Part shown: piece by piece, positions 44,409 through 53,064 of the stretch
Layout: each line of letters begins with the position of its first letter
Numbering within the stretch: the stretch's first letter is position 1
From: Algoriphagus halophilus
GTDB lineage: Bacteria; Bacteroidota; Bacteroidia; Cytophagales; Cyclobacteriaceae
Assembly (NCBI RefSeq): GCF_900129785.1
Contig: NZ_FSRC01000001.1
Coordinates: forward strand, 2,542,001-2,606,000
Length of the DNA stretch: 64,000 nt
Direction: 5' to 3'
Translations under genes and position numbers: made by a program
Notes under the pieces: model-generated
What the model saw: only the letters and a program-made list of their open reading frames with translations
Databases searched by the model: none
What the model was told of the DNA's origin: nothing

Positions 44409-44681
44409 GTAACTTCTATGTTTAATGACCAGCTTTTTCAGCTAATCAATCACGTGAAACTTCTTACCAAACTGACACACAAATTGAGGGATTAGTTCAC
44501 CTTTTTCAAACTATTTTTTCAAGAGCTCTTGGGCTCCCCTTGAGTTTGACCAAAACACTAAACCATCTACGAAAAACGCACCTTCTAAAAGTCAATTTGG
44601 TGTTTTTTATCACCATGCCAATCAATTAGTTAAGTGATTTTTTAACAAAAATCAGTAGCTTAATAACAAAAAACCAGTTTT

Positions 44682-45668
44682 ATGTACGTCAAACGGTATT
44701 ATAGTTTTTGGATGACAGTTCGCTGGTCCAAGTTTTCTTTGATTTATGGCATACTCTATTCCTTTATCATCATTGTCCTATATGAAATTACTTCCATTCC
44801 ATTTTCACTCCCTTGGGAACCCATCTCAGTAATCGGTGTCGCTGTTGCTTTCTTTTTAGGATTTAAAAACAACAGTTCCTATGACCGAACTTGGGAAGCA
44901 AGAAAAATTTGGGGAGCCATTGTGAACGAAAGCAGAACCTTCGCCACGGCAATCCTAAGTTTACCAAATCCCGATATGCCTTTGGAGGAGAAGAAAAAGT
45001 TCATCTATCGACATTTGGCCTGGCTGATGGCTTTGAAGCATGCAATGCGTCAGGAAAAAACATGGGAACACAACCTTCCCGTCAACAAATTGAATTTCAT
45101 TCCTGGATTTATCAAGGAATATTACGACGGTATTTTTACTGAAATAGATAGGTACCTTTCTGAAGAAGAATTGAATCAACTCAAAAGCCATTCAAACATT
45201 CCCTCACATATCTTAAAGAACCAAAGTAATGAGATTTCAAAATTAAAAGAACAAGGGTTTTTAAGTGATTACAAGCAAGTCAGGCTCCATGAGCTAATCG
45301 GAAATCTATACACCCATCAGGGGATGTCAGAACGCATCAAAAACTTTCCGTTCCCTAGGCAATATGCCTCCACGGGGCTTTGGATCACCTATATTTTCTG
45401 CGCATTGATACCTTTTGGCTTATTGGATATTTTTGAACAATCCAGGGCACTTCACTATTGGCTGACCATTCCTTTTTCTGCCATTATCATTTGGATCTTC
45501 TTTTTGGTGGACAGGATCGGTGATTATTCTGAAAACCCCTTCGAAGGAGGTTACAATGATGTGCCAATTTCTTCAGTGGCCAGGGCCATAGAAATTGATC
45601 TTTTGGAAATGATCGGAGATGAAAATATCCCTGCACCTTATGAAACTGAAAATGGTTTCTTGATGTAA
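44682..45668 (+). CDS. Bestrophin-family anion channel
   Basis: 328 residues. Bacterial bestrophins are pentameric inner-membrane channels. N-terminal helices (about 22-45 and 47-62) are followed by the family signature GFKNNSSYDRTWEARKIWG (about 66-84); two more hydrophobic helices lie at about 230-250 and 258-275. The late segment NPFEGGYNDVPISSVARAIEIDL is the conserved post-TM motif. The start ATG 44682 gives the usual MYVKRYYSFW beginning. The gene is monocistronic with a bidirectional terminator at 45692-45724. The ion carried cannot be told from the sequence. Confidence 0.92.
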   Translation: MYVKRYYSFWMTVRWSKFSLIYGILYSFIIIVLYEITSIPFSLPWEPISVIGVAVAFFLGFKNNSSYDRTWEARKIWGAIVNESRTFATAILSLPNPDMPLEEKKKFIYRHLAWLMALKHAMRQEKTWEHNLPVNKLNFIPGFIKEYYDGIFTEIDRYLSEEELNQLKSHSNIPSHILKNQSNEISKLKEQGFLSDYKQVRLHELIGNLYTHQGMSERIKNFPFPRQYASTGLWITYIFCALIPFGLLDIFEQSRALHYWLTIPFSAIIIWIFFLVDRIGDYSENPFEGGYNDVPISSVARAIEIDLLEMIGDENIPAPYETENGFLM

Positions 45669-45691
45669 TGGAAACCCAGTCATAGATAGAA

Positions 45692-45724
45692 CAAAAAAAC
45701 CACCAAAAAATTGGTGGTTTTTAA
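45692..45724. terminator. Bidirectional terminator between bestrophin and GIN-domain genes
   Basis: AAACCACC (45697-45704) pairs with GGTGGTTT (45713-45720), with T runs on both strands. Confidence 0.83.
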
Positions 45725-45742
45725 ATTGGTATATAATTGAGT

Positions 45743-46438
45743 TTAACGTTTTCTAATGCTGCTGGAACCAGACACTTTGATGTCTCCCATACGAGGTGAG
45801 CCTGAGTATACAATATCTCCTGAACCAGAAGAACGAACTGATATTTCACCCAAATCACCGACATAGGTGTCTCCGGATCCTGATTTTTTTACTTCCAATT
45901 CTTCGAATGTCACCTCTTCTGCTTCAAAATCACCGGAACCGGACTGACTGATTACAGCTCCTCCTATTGCACCTCTATCAATTTGGATTTTTGCAGATCC
46001 AGAGATGGATGCATCTAGTTCGTCCGCTCTCAAAGATTGCATGATGATGTCCCCAGAACCAGAAAGAGCCAACATAAAATCTTCGGCTACCACATCAGAT
46101 TTTACATGAATCTCTCCTGATCCAGAACATCTTAAACCCTCGAGGCTTTTATATGTCACATAAAATTTCAATTTCACTCGGTTATAGCTTCCCTTTACTA
46201 AGCCCAACTTCAGTTCATTCCCTTCTATTTCAGTTCTAACCTTACTTAGGTCTACACCACTGGCTTCAATCCGAACTTCCTCCTTATTCCCTTCCTCCAA
46301 AATCACTTCCCAACTACCTCCGGAATGCACTTCTGTAAAATGACCAAGAGATCTTGTTTCTGTCTGCTGGGCTTGTGCACAAGAAACTAGGATAAAAGCT
46401 GAAATGGCAAAGGCCAACAATTTTGAATAGATTTTCAT
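45743..46438 (-). CDS. GIN-domain (DUF2807) envelope protein, first copy
   Basis: 231 residues. The N-terminal signal ends ILVSCAQAQ; Cys20 makes a lipoprotein possible, although signal peptidase I cleavage after AQA is an alternative. The rest is a DUF2807 'head GIN' domain with SGSG repeats every 18-22 residues (at least six), predicted as a beta-helix. It is 231 residues against 229 for the second copy at 52161, and the two align along their whole length. It is a single-gene unit: no permease follows it. Module f lies unusually far away (289 bp). Confidence 0.88.
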   Translation of the reverse strand: MKIYSKLLAFAISAFILVSCAQAQQTETRSLGHFTEVHSGGSWEVILEEGNKEEVRIEASGVDLSKVRTEIEGNELKLGLVKGSYNRVKLKFYVTYKSLEGLRCSGSGEIHVKSDVVAEDFMLALSGSGDIIMQSLRADELDASISGSAKIQIDRGAIGGAVISQSGSGDFEAEEVTFEELEVKKSGSGDTYVGDLGEISVRSSGSGDIVYSGSPRMGDIKVSGSSSIRKR

Positions 46439-46912
46439 TGTAATGATAGTTTTGTTGATTTGATTTATTCAATGGAGTTTCTAAATAAAAAACATGGATA
46501 GCATCACGTGCTATGAATAAGATGCAGTAAGTGCTTTGAAGGTTGCATGCTGTTATCAGGGTTACTAGTATATTTTTTCATCCTATTATTCTGGGTGGAA
46601 GAAATCATACAAAAACGGCCGCCTAAGCACTTTTAATAAAGAATCAAATCCAATGGGATAGCTAGTGCATGAACATTCTTCTACCTGCCATATTCCAGAT
46701 CTTCTCCATTTTATATCCTCTCTATTCACCAGTATTGTGCCATAAAAAAAACCTGCTCTAATGTCAATAAAACTCGGTTTTGAGAGCTAGTGGACTAAAT
46801 ATTCGGACACTGTTGACCAAATTCGAACAATCAAAAAATTCCTTCCCCTGAATGTTTTACTAAATTCTAAAACTGGTAGTCAAGTAAAAAAGTATTCAGA
46901 ATGAGATCGTAA
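46439..46912. other. 474-bp intergenic region upstream of the first GIN-domain gene
   Basis: Contains module f (46727-46829) at its far end. The stretch 46439-46726 has no open frame of note and no tRNA-like fold that I can see. It would be a long leader or a remnant if module f is the promoter of the GIN-domain gene. Confidence 0.5.
46727..46829 (-). promoter_or_regulatory. Sigma-54-like promoter with upstream operator (module f)
   Basis: Minus strand: TGGCACAATACTGGTG (46742 down to 46727), preceded by eight T residues. The operator starts 61 bp upstream: plus strand CGGACA-N4-TGACCA-N4-CGAACA at 46804-46829, where the middle hexamer is degenerate. Target: probably the GIN-domain gene at 46438. 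Confidence 0.52.
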
Positions 46913-47899
46913 CTAATTCTCGTTTTTCTCTTCCTTCTTTCTGGCTTTTTCTTGCTTCTTATAATACCCCCTGAAAAGAAAATTTGATTTCATCGCCTCC
47001 ATATTCTCATTTAATTTGTAAGTACTGGATTCAAGATTTTGAAGGGTTTGATCCACTTGTTGTCGAAACAAGGAATCCTGTAAAATCAACCCGGCAGTTC
47101 CTTTGCCTTCCTGGATATTATGGAGTAATAAATTGACGCTCTTCATCATTTCCTCCGCTTCTTTACTAGTATTTTGAAGCTGGATCAAGGTTTCCTCGAA
47201 ATTAGAACTCATACTACTGTCGGTAAATAACTGATTGACCAGGCCATCTCCTTTTTCAAAAGAGGTGATCATATTCCTACCCGATTCAGTGATTTCGACC
47301 GCATTCGAACCAGCATCTCTAAATTTACGAATCGCAGTATTCAAGTCGTTCACTAATTCTGGTTCTGACAACAAGTCCCATAGTGCTTTGCTTTGATTCA
47401 ATCTTTCTGTGATCACAGAAAGATTTCTTAAGGTACTTTCTAAATAATTCCCGGTGGAATTAAGTGTTTGAAGCATTTCATCCGTATCAATCTGAGGCAA
47501 TGAATACAATATATCTCCGGGTTCCAAGAGGGGGGCATCTGCCTCCATTTGATTAATATGAAGTATTTTATTTCCCATCAAGCCATCGGTATTGATCGTA
47601 GTCTTCGAATTTTTCTTGATATAGGGCTGCATGGATTTATGAATCAGGAGTTCCACATGAATGATAGAATCATTTTTCATATCAATCCCACTCACCGTTC
47701 CAATATCCATTCCTTTGAAGCGCACATTATTACCAGGAAGAAGCCCATTGACATCTTTCATCTCTGCGATCACTTTGATAGAGGAACCAAAAATATTCTG
47801 ATTTTTACCTATTAAATACAGGGAAAAAACCAGAAATATCAGGCTAGCTAATACTAGTACTCCCAGTTTTGCATTTTCTATTTTCCGTTCTTTTTTCAT
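46913..47899 (-). CDS. mlaD: MCE/MlaD-family lipid-transport substrate-binding protein
   Basis: 328 residues from ATG 47899, which lies one base after the mlaF stop codon; a GTG at 47917 would overlap mlaF by 17 bases. One N-terminal TM helix (about 12-31) anchors a periplasmic MCE domain (about 38-115, with VKGMDIGTV-like FKGMDIGTVSGI). A long helical, coiled-coil tail (about 145-305) and a basic C terminus (KKQEKARKKEEK) follow. It should form the hexameric ring that passes lipid between the membranes. It is the third gene of the mlaE-mlaF-mlaD operon; no MlaB or MlaC gene is in this cluster. Confidence 0.92.
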   Translation of the reverse strand: MKKERKIENAKLGVLVLASLIFLVFSLYLIGKNQNIFGSSIKVIAEMKDVNGLLPGNNVRFKGMDIGTVSGIDMKNDSIIHVELLIHKSMQPYIKKNSKTTINTDGLMGNKILHINQMEADAPLLEPGDILYSLPQIDTDEMLQTLNSTGNYLESTLRNLSVITERLNQSKALWDLLSEPELVNDLNTAIRKFRDAGSNAVEITESGRNMITSFEKGDGLVNQLFTDSSMSSNFEETLIQLQNTSKEAEEMMKSVNLLLHNIQEGKGTAGLILQDSLFRQQVDQTLQNLESSTYKLNENMEAMKSNFLFRGYYKKQEKARKKEEKNEN

Positions 47900-47900
47900 C

Positions 47901-48641
47901 CTATCGAAAGAATTCACTGACTTTTGGATCAGTGCTTTTCATTAAATTTTCATACGTATCCGTCTCATAATTCCTTCCCTCTATCAAAGCAATTACCCGA
48001 TTAGAAGTCATTTTTATACAGTTCATGTCATGAGAAATGATCACTGATGAAGCTTTGTATTTTTCTTGAATAGAAATCATCAGCTCACTGATTTCTCTAC
48101 CTGTAATGGGGTCTAATCCTGTAGTAGGCTCATCATACAATATCACTTGTGGTTTCAAAATCAGCGTTCTTGCCAAAGCGATTCGCTTTCTCATTCCCCC
48201 AGACAATTCTGCCGGCATCATATTGACCGTGTGGGAAAGCCCAACATCTTCCAGAGCCTCCATCACTGCATCTTCAGCTTTGTTTTCACGTTCTTCTAAA
48301 GTCCAATGCCTCCTCAATGGAAACTCCAGGTTTTCCCGGACGGTCATGGAATCATACAATGCATTACTTTGAAAAAGAAAACCTACATCTTTTCGGAGTA
48401 AATCCATTTCATCCTCATCCAATTCACTGATATCCTGATCTAACACCTTAATTTCACCAAAGTCCGGCTCCAAGAGTTTGATGATACATTTGATCAAAAC
48501 GGACTTCCCAGATCCTGACTTTCCAAGAATAACCAAGTTTTCCCCTCGGCCTAATTCCATAGAGAAGTCCTTGAGCACTTGATTACTACCAAATGACTTA
48601 TTGAGTTTTGAAACTTTAATGATATGATCCTTCTGTTCCAT
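47901..48641 (-). CDS. mlaF: Mla-type lipid transport ABC ATPase
   Basis: 246 residues. Walker A GKSGSGKS (40-47), Q-loop FLFQ (about 90), signature LSGGM (about 146) and Walker B VILYDEPTTGLDP are all intact. LSGGM rather than LSGGQ is typical of MlaF. The protein lies 3 bp after mlaE and one base before mlaD, so the trio is a tight operon. It powers retrograde or anterograde phospholipid traffic for outer-membrane asymmetry. It belongs to a different ATPase branch from the FtsX partner at 2987. Confidence 0.94.
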   Translation of the reverse strand: MEQKDHIIKVSKLNKSFGSNQVLKDFSMELGRGENLVILGKSGSGKSVLIKCIIKLLEPDFGEIKVLDQDISELDEDEMDLLRKDVGFLFQSNALYDSMTVRENLEFPLRRHWTLEERENKAEDAVMEALEDVGLSHTVNMMPAELSGGMRKRIALARTLILKPQVILYDEPTTGLDPITGREISELMISIQEKYKASSVIISHDMNCIKMTSNRVIALIEGRNYETDTYENLMKSTDPKVSEFFR

Positions 48642-48644
48642 TTC

Positions 48645-49409
48645 TTAAGTCAGTCCTAATAGATCAGTAATCTGAACAGCAATCAAATCCAAAATAAAAA
48701 CCATTAAAGACGCGACGATCACGGCGGTGGTAGCCGACCTCCCTACTCCCTCTGTGCCTTTTTGAGAATTATAGCCTTTATAGCATCCAACTATACCTAT
48801 CGCAAAACCAAAGAAAAATGTCTTGATCAATGAAGGGATAAAATCCCCAAAAGTAAGAGCATCAAAAGCTTGAAACCAGTAAAGGGACCAACTTACAGAA
48901 CCTTTCAAATTCACCCCTAAATACCCTCCATAAAGAGAAATAGCAATAGCCAAAATGGATAAAATGGGAACCATCAACGTAGAAGCCATCACCCTGGTGA
49001 CCACCAAGTATTTAAATGGATTGGTTCCTGACACTTCCATTGCATCAATTTGTTCTGTCACGCGCATGGACCCCAGCTCAGCACCTATTCCAGATCCTAT
49101 TTTACCGGCACATATTAATGCCGTGATAACCGGTGAAATTTCACGAACCAAGGATACCGAAACCATAGACGGCAAGAGGGAGGCTGCTCCAAACTCGACC
49201 AAAGTAGGTCTAGATTGGATTGTCAATACCAGCCCCATGATAAAAGCAGTGATGCTTACCAAGGTGAAGGTCTTATAGCCAATCCAGAAACATTGATTGA
49301 TAAATTCCTCATATTCCTGCTTTGGTTTGACGATCTGTTTGAAAAACCTTCCGGTAAACCTAGCTATTTCTCCTACTTCTTTGAAAAAAGGTGTATTGAT
49401 TACATCCAA
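48645..49409 (-). CDS. mlaE: Mla-type lipid transport permease
   Basis: 254 residues with five or so TM helices; family motifs include the REISPVITALICAGKIGSGI region and ELGSMRVTEQIDAMEVSG, the coupling helix of MlaE permeases. It is the first gene of the mlaEFD operon. The 250-bp upstream gap (49410-49659) contains the terminator of paralogue 11 but no clear sigma-54-like box, so this operon is probably under housekeeping control. Confidence 0.94.
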   Translation of the reverse strand: MDVINTPFFKEVGEIARFTGRFFKQIVKPKQEYEEFINQCFWIGYKTFTLVSITAFIMGLVLTIQSRPTLVEFGAASLLPSMVSVSLVREISPVITALICAGKIGSGIGAELGSMRVTEQIDAMEVSGTNPFKYLVVTRVMASTLMVPILSILAIAISLYGGYLGVNLKGSVSWSLYWFQAFDALTFGDFIPSLIKTFFFGFAIGIVGCYKGYNSQKGTEGVGRSATTAVIVASLMVFILDLIAVQITDLLGLT

Positions 49410-49594
49410 AACCCAAGGCGTTATTTTTATACTATAATTTCAGAAAAGTATTTATTAAAGATGACGAGAAATAATTCCTAAATAACTGATTTATATCAGC
49501 TTTACTTGAAGAAAAAAGTTTATTACTTCGGTAATTTCTCCAATCCTCTTTCAAAAAAATTAGAGAATATCACCTACTGAATTTCTGAATTATT

Positions 49595-49632
49595 GAATAA
49601 AAAAATGGCCCACCTGAATTTACAGGTGAGCC
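49595..49632 (-). terminator. Rho-independent terminator after paralogue 11
   Basis: On the minus strand GGCTCACCTG pairs with CAGGTGGGCC (49632-49607, 6-base loop), followed by AT and a T run. Confidence 0.85.
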
Positions 49633-49659
49633 GATATCATGTTAGAAACAGGAGCTTTA

Positions 49660-52086
49660 TTATTCGTTTTTAATGCTTTTCACGGGGTTTGCTAAAGCAG
49701 CCTTCAGGGATTGCATCATCACGGTTCCTGCTGCAATCAGTCCTGCAATCAATCCCGCCCAAAGAAAGACGGTCCAGCTAATGCCAATCTTATAAGCAAA
49801 ATCTTCCAACCAGCTGTCCATTCCAAACCAGGAAATTGGAACCGCTATCAAGAATCCAATCAATACCAGTTTCATAAAATCTTTGCCAAGTAATATCAGA
49901 ATATTGCTGGTTTCAGCTCCCATCACTTTTCTAATTCCTATTTCCCGAGTTCTTTGTTCCGTGGCAAAGGTGGTTAATCCAAGCAATCCCAATACGGAAA
50001 TCAAAACAGCTAAAGCAGAGAAAAAGGTAAAAATTGTTTTCACTCGTTGCTCGGCTTCATACTGCCTGTTAAATCCTTCGTCCACAAAACGTGGCTCAAA
50101 AGGGAATCCAGGGTTCAAATCAGCCCATTCAGATTTGAGGTAAGCCAAAGTTTCCTCTCTTCTGGAAGCATCTATTTTGATACTCACCTGGTTTGACCGA
50201 TCCTGAGTAATCATAAATACAATCGGCACAATCGGCTGATGCAAGGATTCGAAATGGAAGTTCTTCATCACTCCAGTAACAAAGCCATTTCTTCCTCCAT
50301 AATTAAATTTCTTTCCAATTGCCTCTTCTGGAGTTGCCCATCCAATATCACGAATAGCTACCTCATTGAGGATAAAGGCTTCGGTGGAATCACTGGCCAT
50401 TTGAAAATCAAAATCTCTTCCCGCCACCATCGGAATTCCATAGGTTTTAATAAACTCGTGACCTACGTGGATATCTGCGATTCTTACATCCAACTGGGAC
50501 ATTTCACCATTCACTTCGGCAGTTCCATCCTGCGAGTCCAAAAGTCTTCCCGATGGCACTCTACTGGAAATGGTTACAGCAGAAATCCCTGGATTATTAA
50601 CCAATCGATCTTTAATAATCTGGTAGTTTTCCACTATTCTAGGGTTTGCAGGCAAAACCACAATATCATCTTTTTTGAAGCCCAGGTCTTTGGATTGCAT
50701 AAAATCCAATTGCCGCACTACGACAATGACGGCTACAATCAAAATTACTGATATAGCAAATTGACCCACTACCAAAACGGATCTGAAATTCTCATGTCCC
50801 TTTCCCGCTTTAAAAGTTCCTTTCAGCACCTTTGAAGGAGAAAATCCCGATAGAAATAAAGCGGGGTAACTTCCTGCCAATAACCCAACTCCAATAGCCA
50901 AGCCAACTAAAATCAGAAAATATTCAGGATGTTCAATAAAATTAAGGCTTAGCTGTTTTTGCGTGAAATCTGAAAAAAGAGGAAGGAATATATAGACCAG
51001 AATGACCGCGATGATCAAGGAAATAAAGGTCATCACAAAGGATTCCCCCATAAACTGGTTGACTAACCTACTTCGATCTGCTCCCATCACTTTTCTCAAT
51101 CCTACTTCCATGGATCTCAATGAGGATCTGGCTGTAGATAGGTTCATAAAGTTGATACAAGCAATCAGTAGGATGAACAATGCTACTGCAAAGTACACAT
51201 ACACGTAATCGATATTTCCATTGGCTTCTATCTCGGAATCCAGATTGGAATATAAATGGATATCCTCAATGGGCCACAAATGCAATTCAGTCACTTTGGA
51301 CATGGGTACCCCCGCTTGTGCTTCTCCCATGTTCCGATCAATCAAAGCTGGTAATTGGGCTTCCAAAGCTTGGTAATCATACCCCTCTTTCAACAAGACA
51401 TAGGTGGAGAAATTATTCCCCCCAAAATTTTGCATAAATGCCTCCAAGCCTCCATAAAATTGGATTACGGGGTTCATAGTAGCAATGAAGTCCGGATGCA
51501 TATGGGTATTATCTGGGATATTTTCAAAAACTCCTCTGACCTGGAATGTCAAGGTCATTCCCTGAATTTCACCAATTAATTCCTGACCTATAGCCGAGGA
51601 ATTCCCAAAATACTTCTTGGCCATATCCTCTGAAATCAACACGCCATCTCCTGACTCCAACCCAGCTTTAGGGTCACCATCAATCATGTTCCATGAAAAC
51701 ACATCAAATACTTCGGGATCAGCAAAGAAAAAATCATCTTCCATAAAGGAATTCTCTCCAGACCGAATCAACAATCCATTATTCGTCAGTCGAACTACTT
51801 CCTCCACCTGATCACCAAAATCAGACTTGATCAATGGACCAAAGGGAGCAGCCACATGCCCTAAGTGTAAACTCACATCTCCATCTGCATTGTACCAATT
51901 TCTGGATACCCTAAAAATCCTATCTGAGTTGCTATGATAAGTATCGTAGCTCAATTCATGCTGTACAAACAAAAAAATCAGAATACTGACCGCCATCCCG
52001 ATAGAAAGCCCTAGAATATTGATAAAGACATATAAGGGGTTTTTCTTGGCGTTTCTAAAAACAATTTTGAAGTAGTTTTTAAACAT
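49660..52086 (-). CDS. Double-FtsX ABC transporter permease (paralogue 11)
   Basis: 808 residues from ATG 52086 (MFKNYFKIVFRNAKKNPLY). A longer frame from 52140 would be translated through a terminator hairpin. TM1 is at about 22-43. Coupling motifs are MEVGLRKVMGAD, with Met for Lys as in paralogue 9, and REIGIRKVMGAE. It ends ANPVKSIKNE. It follows the second GIN-domain gene, but a strong hairpin terminator sits between them and ends only 27 bp before this ATG, leaving no room for its own promoter. Expression probably depends on read-through from module g. Confidence 0.92.
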   Translation of the reverse strand: MFKNYFKIVFRNAKKNPLYVFINILGLSIGMAVSILIFLFVQHELSYDTYHSNSDRIFRVSRNWYNADGDVSLHLGHVAAPFGPLIKSDFGDQVEEVVRLTNNGLLIRSGENSFMEDDFFFADPEVFDVFSWNMIDGDPKAGLESGDGVLISEDMAKKYFGNSSAIGQELIGEIQGMTLTFQVRGVFENIPDNTHMHPDFIATMNPVIQFYGGLEAFMQNFGGNNFSTYVLLKEGYDYQALEAQLPALIDRNMGEAQAGVPMSKVTELHLWPIEDIHLYSNLDSEIEANGNIDYVYVYFAVALFILLIACINFMNLSTARSSLRSMEVGLRKVMGADRSRLVNQFMGESFVMTFISLIIAVILVYIFLPLFSDFTQKQLSLNFIEHPEYFLILVGLAIGVGLLAGSYPALFLSGFSPSKVLKGTFKAGKGHENFRSVLVVGQFAISVILIVAVIVVVRQLDFMQSKDLGFKKDDIVVLPANPRIVENYQIIKDRLVNNPGISAVTISSRVPSGRLLDSQDGTAEVNGEMSQLDVRIADIHVGHEFIKTYGIPMVAGRDFDFQMASDSTEAFILNEVAIRDIGWATPEEAIGKKFNYGGRNGFVTGVMKNFHFESLHQPIVPIVFMITQDRSNQVSIKIDASRREETLAYLKSEWADLNPGFPFEPRFVDEGFNRQYEAEQRVKTIFTFFSALAVLISVLGLLGLTTFATEQRTREIGIRKVMGAETSNILILLGKDFMKLVLIGFLIAVPISWFGMDSWLEDFAYKIGISWTVFLWAGLIAGLIAAGTVMMQSLKAALANPVKSIKNE

Positions 52087-52104
52087 GGTCGAGCGGGTTA
52101 TTTT

Positions 52105-52149
52105 GAAAAAAAAAGTTTGACTTGAGCTGATTAGCCTCAAGTCAAACTC
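52105..52149 (-). terminator. Strong terminator/attenuator between GIN-domain gene and paralogue 11
   Basis: AGTTTGACTTGAG (52114-52126) and CTCAAGTCAAACT (52136-52148) form a perfect 13-bp stem with a 9-base loop. On the minus strand it is followed by nine T residues. Confidence 0.88.
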
Positions 52150-52160
52150 TAATGGAATTT

Positions 52161-52850
52161 TTATTTTCTAATGATTCTGGCCGATCCAGAACTTCCTATA
52201 GATTGGCTGGTCGGATTTCCTTTGATATATACATTTCCAGAGCCAGAAGCGCCTACTTTTAAATCTCCTGTAACTCCTATTGAAGTAGCTCCAGAGCCGG
52301 ATTTTCCAATTTTCACATCTCCGGCCATCAAATCCAAGGCATCAAAGGAACCAGATCCGGATTGACCAATATTGGCATTTTCACAAGAGCCTCCCTCAAT
52401 AATTACTTTTCCTGATCCACTCATACCTACAAACAAGGATCTTGCTTCAAGTTGTTGCATCTTAATATCTCCTGAACCAGAAGTTCCGATTGCAAATGAT
52501 CTGGATGAAATATCAGATTCAATTTCCATATGACCTGATCCACTTAATCCAACAGATTCCAATTCACGGACTGTTACATATGCAGTAAAGTTCACATTGT
52601 TATGTCTGCCTTTCTCCAATTTAATTTCCAGCGATCCATCTTCTACTTCTGTGATGACTTGGCTTAGATCAAAGCCTTTAGAAACCAATTTCACCTCGTC
52701 TTTATCTCCGATTGTGATATATACATCCCAAGACCCTGAAGAAGTCACTTTTGTAAAGTCACCTGGCGTTCTAGTTTCTGTTTGTGCCTGGGCAGTTGCA
52801 CCCATCAAAAAAAGCATGAACACGAAGGCGGATATAGTTGAAAGTTTCAT
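52161..52850 (-). CDS. GIN-domain (DUF2807) envelope protein, second copy
   Basis: 229 residues. A signal peptide ends ATAQAQ23 with no cysteine lipobox, unlike the first copy. The DUF2807 domain has SGSG repeats at regular intervals (SGSGHM, SGSGDI, SGSGKV, SGSGSF, SGSGAT, SGSGNV), consistent with a beta-helix. It is predicted to be periplasmic or surface-exposed; no function is established. Module g lies 34 bp before its ATG. It is followed by a terminator and then paralogue 11. Confidence 0.88.
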   Translation of the reverse strand: MKLSTISAFVFMLFLMGATAQAQTETRTPGDFTKVTSSGSWDVYITIGDKDEVKLVSKGFDLSQVITEVEDGSLEIKLEKGRHNNVNFTAYVTVRELESVGLSGSGHMEIESDISSRSFAIGTSGSGDIKMQQLEARSLFVGMSGSGKVIIEGGSCENANIGQSGSGSFDALDLMAGDVKIGKSGSGATSIGVTGDLKVGASGSGNVYIKGNPTSQSIGSSGSARIIRK

Positions 52851-52883
52851 AGCGTTTTTAGTTTAGTTGGTTGTCATCACTAA

Positions 52884-52987
52884 TTCAGAGACTGTGCCAA
52901 CCGACAAAAAGCCCTTTTAGAGCCCTGAAAGGGTCAACTGAAGAATAAACTTGTCCGAACAACCTTGATTTTGACCGCAAGCGAACA
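52884..52987 (-). promoter_or_regulatory. Sigma-54-like promoter with partial operator (module g)
   Basis: Minus strand: TGGCACAGTCTCTGAA (52899 down to 52884). In the plus-strand operator region, hexamers two and three are present at the expected spacing (TGACCG 52972-52977, N4, CGAACA 52982-52987), but hexamer one is not. An additional palindrome-like TTGTCCGAACAA lies at 52951-52962. Target: second GIN-domain gene and perhaps paralogue 11. Confidence 0.5.
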
Positions 52988-53064
52988 AAAGAAACATAAG
53001 GTATCGAAGGTAGATAGGAAAGGATTTGGAATTAAGTTAGAATAATCCCAAATCCTGAATTCTC

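Noticed and set aside
47901..48641. MlaF as the missing ATPase of the FtsX permeases
   Set aside because: It belongs to the Mla branch (LSGGM signature), and is tightly linked to mlaE and mlaD with no sigma-54-like module.
52161..52850. The SGSG-coding stretches as DNA tandem repeats
   Set aside because: The repeats are at protein level with varied spacing and codons; they reflect the GIN beta-helix fold.
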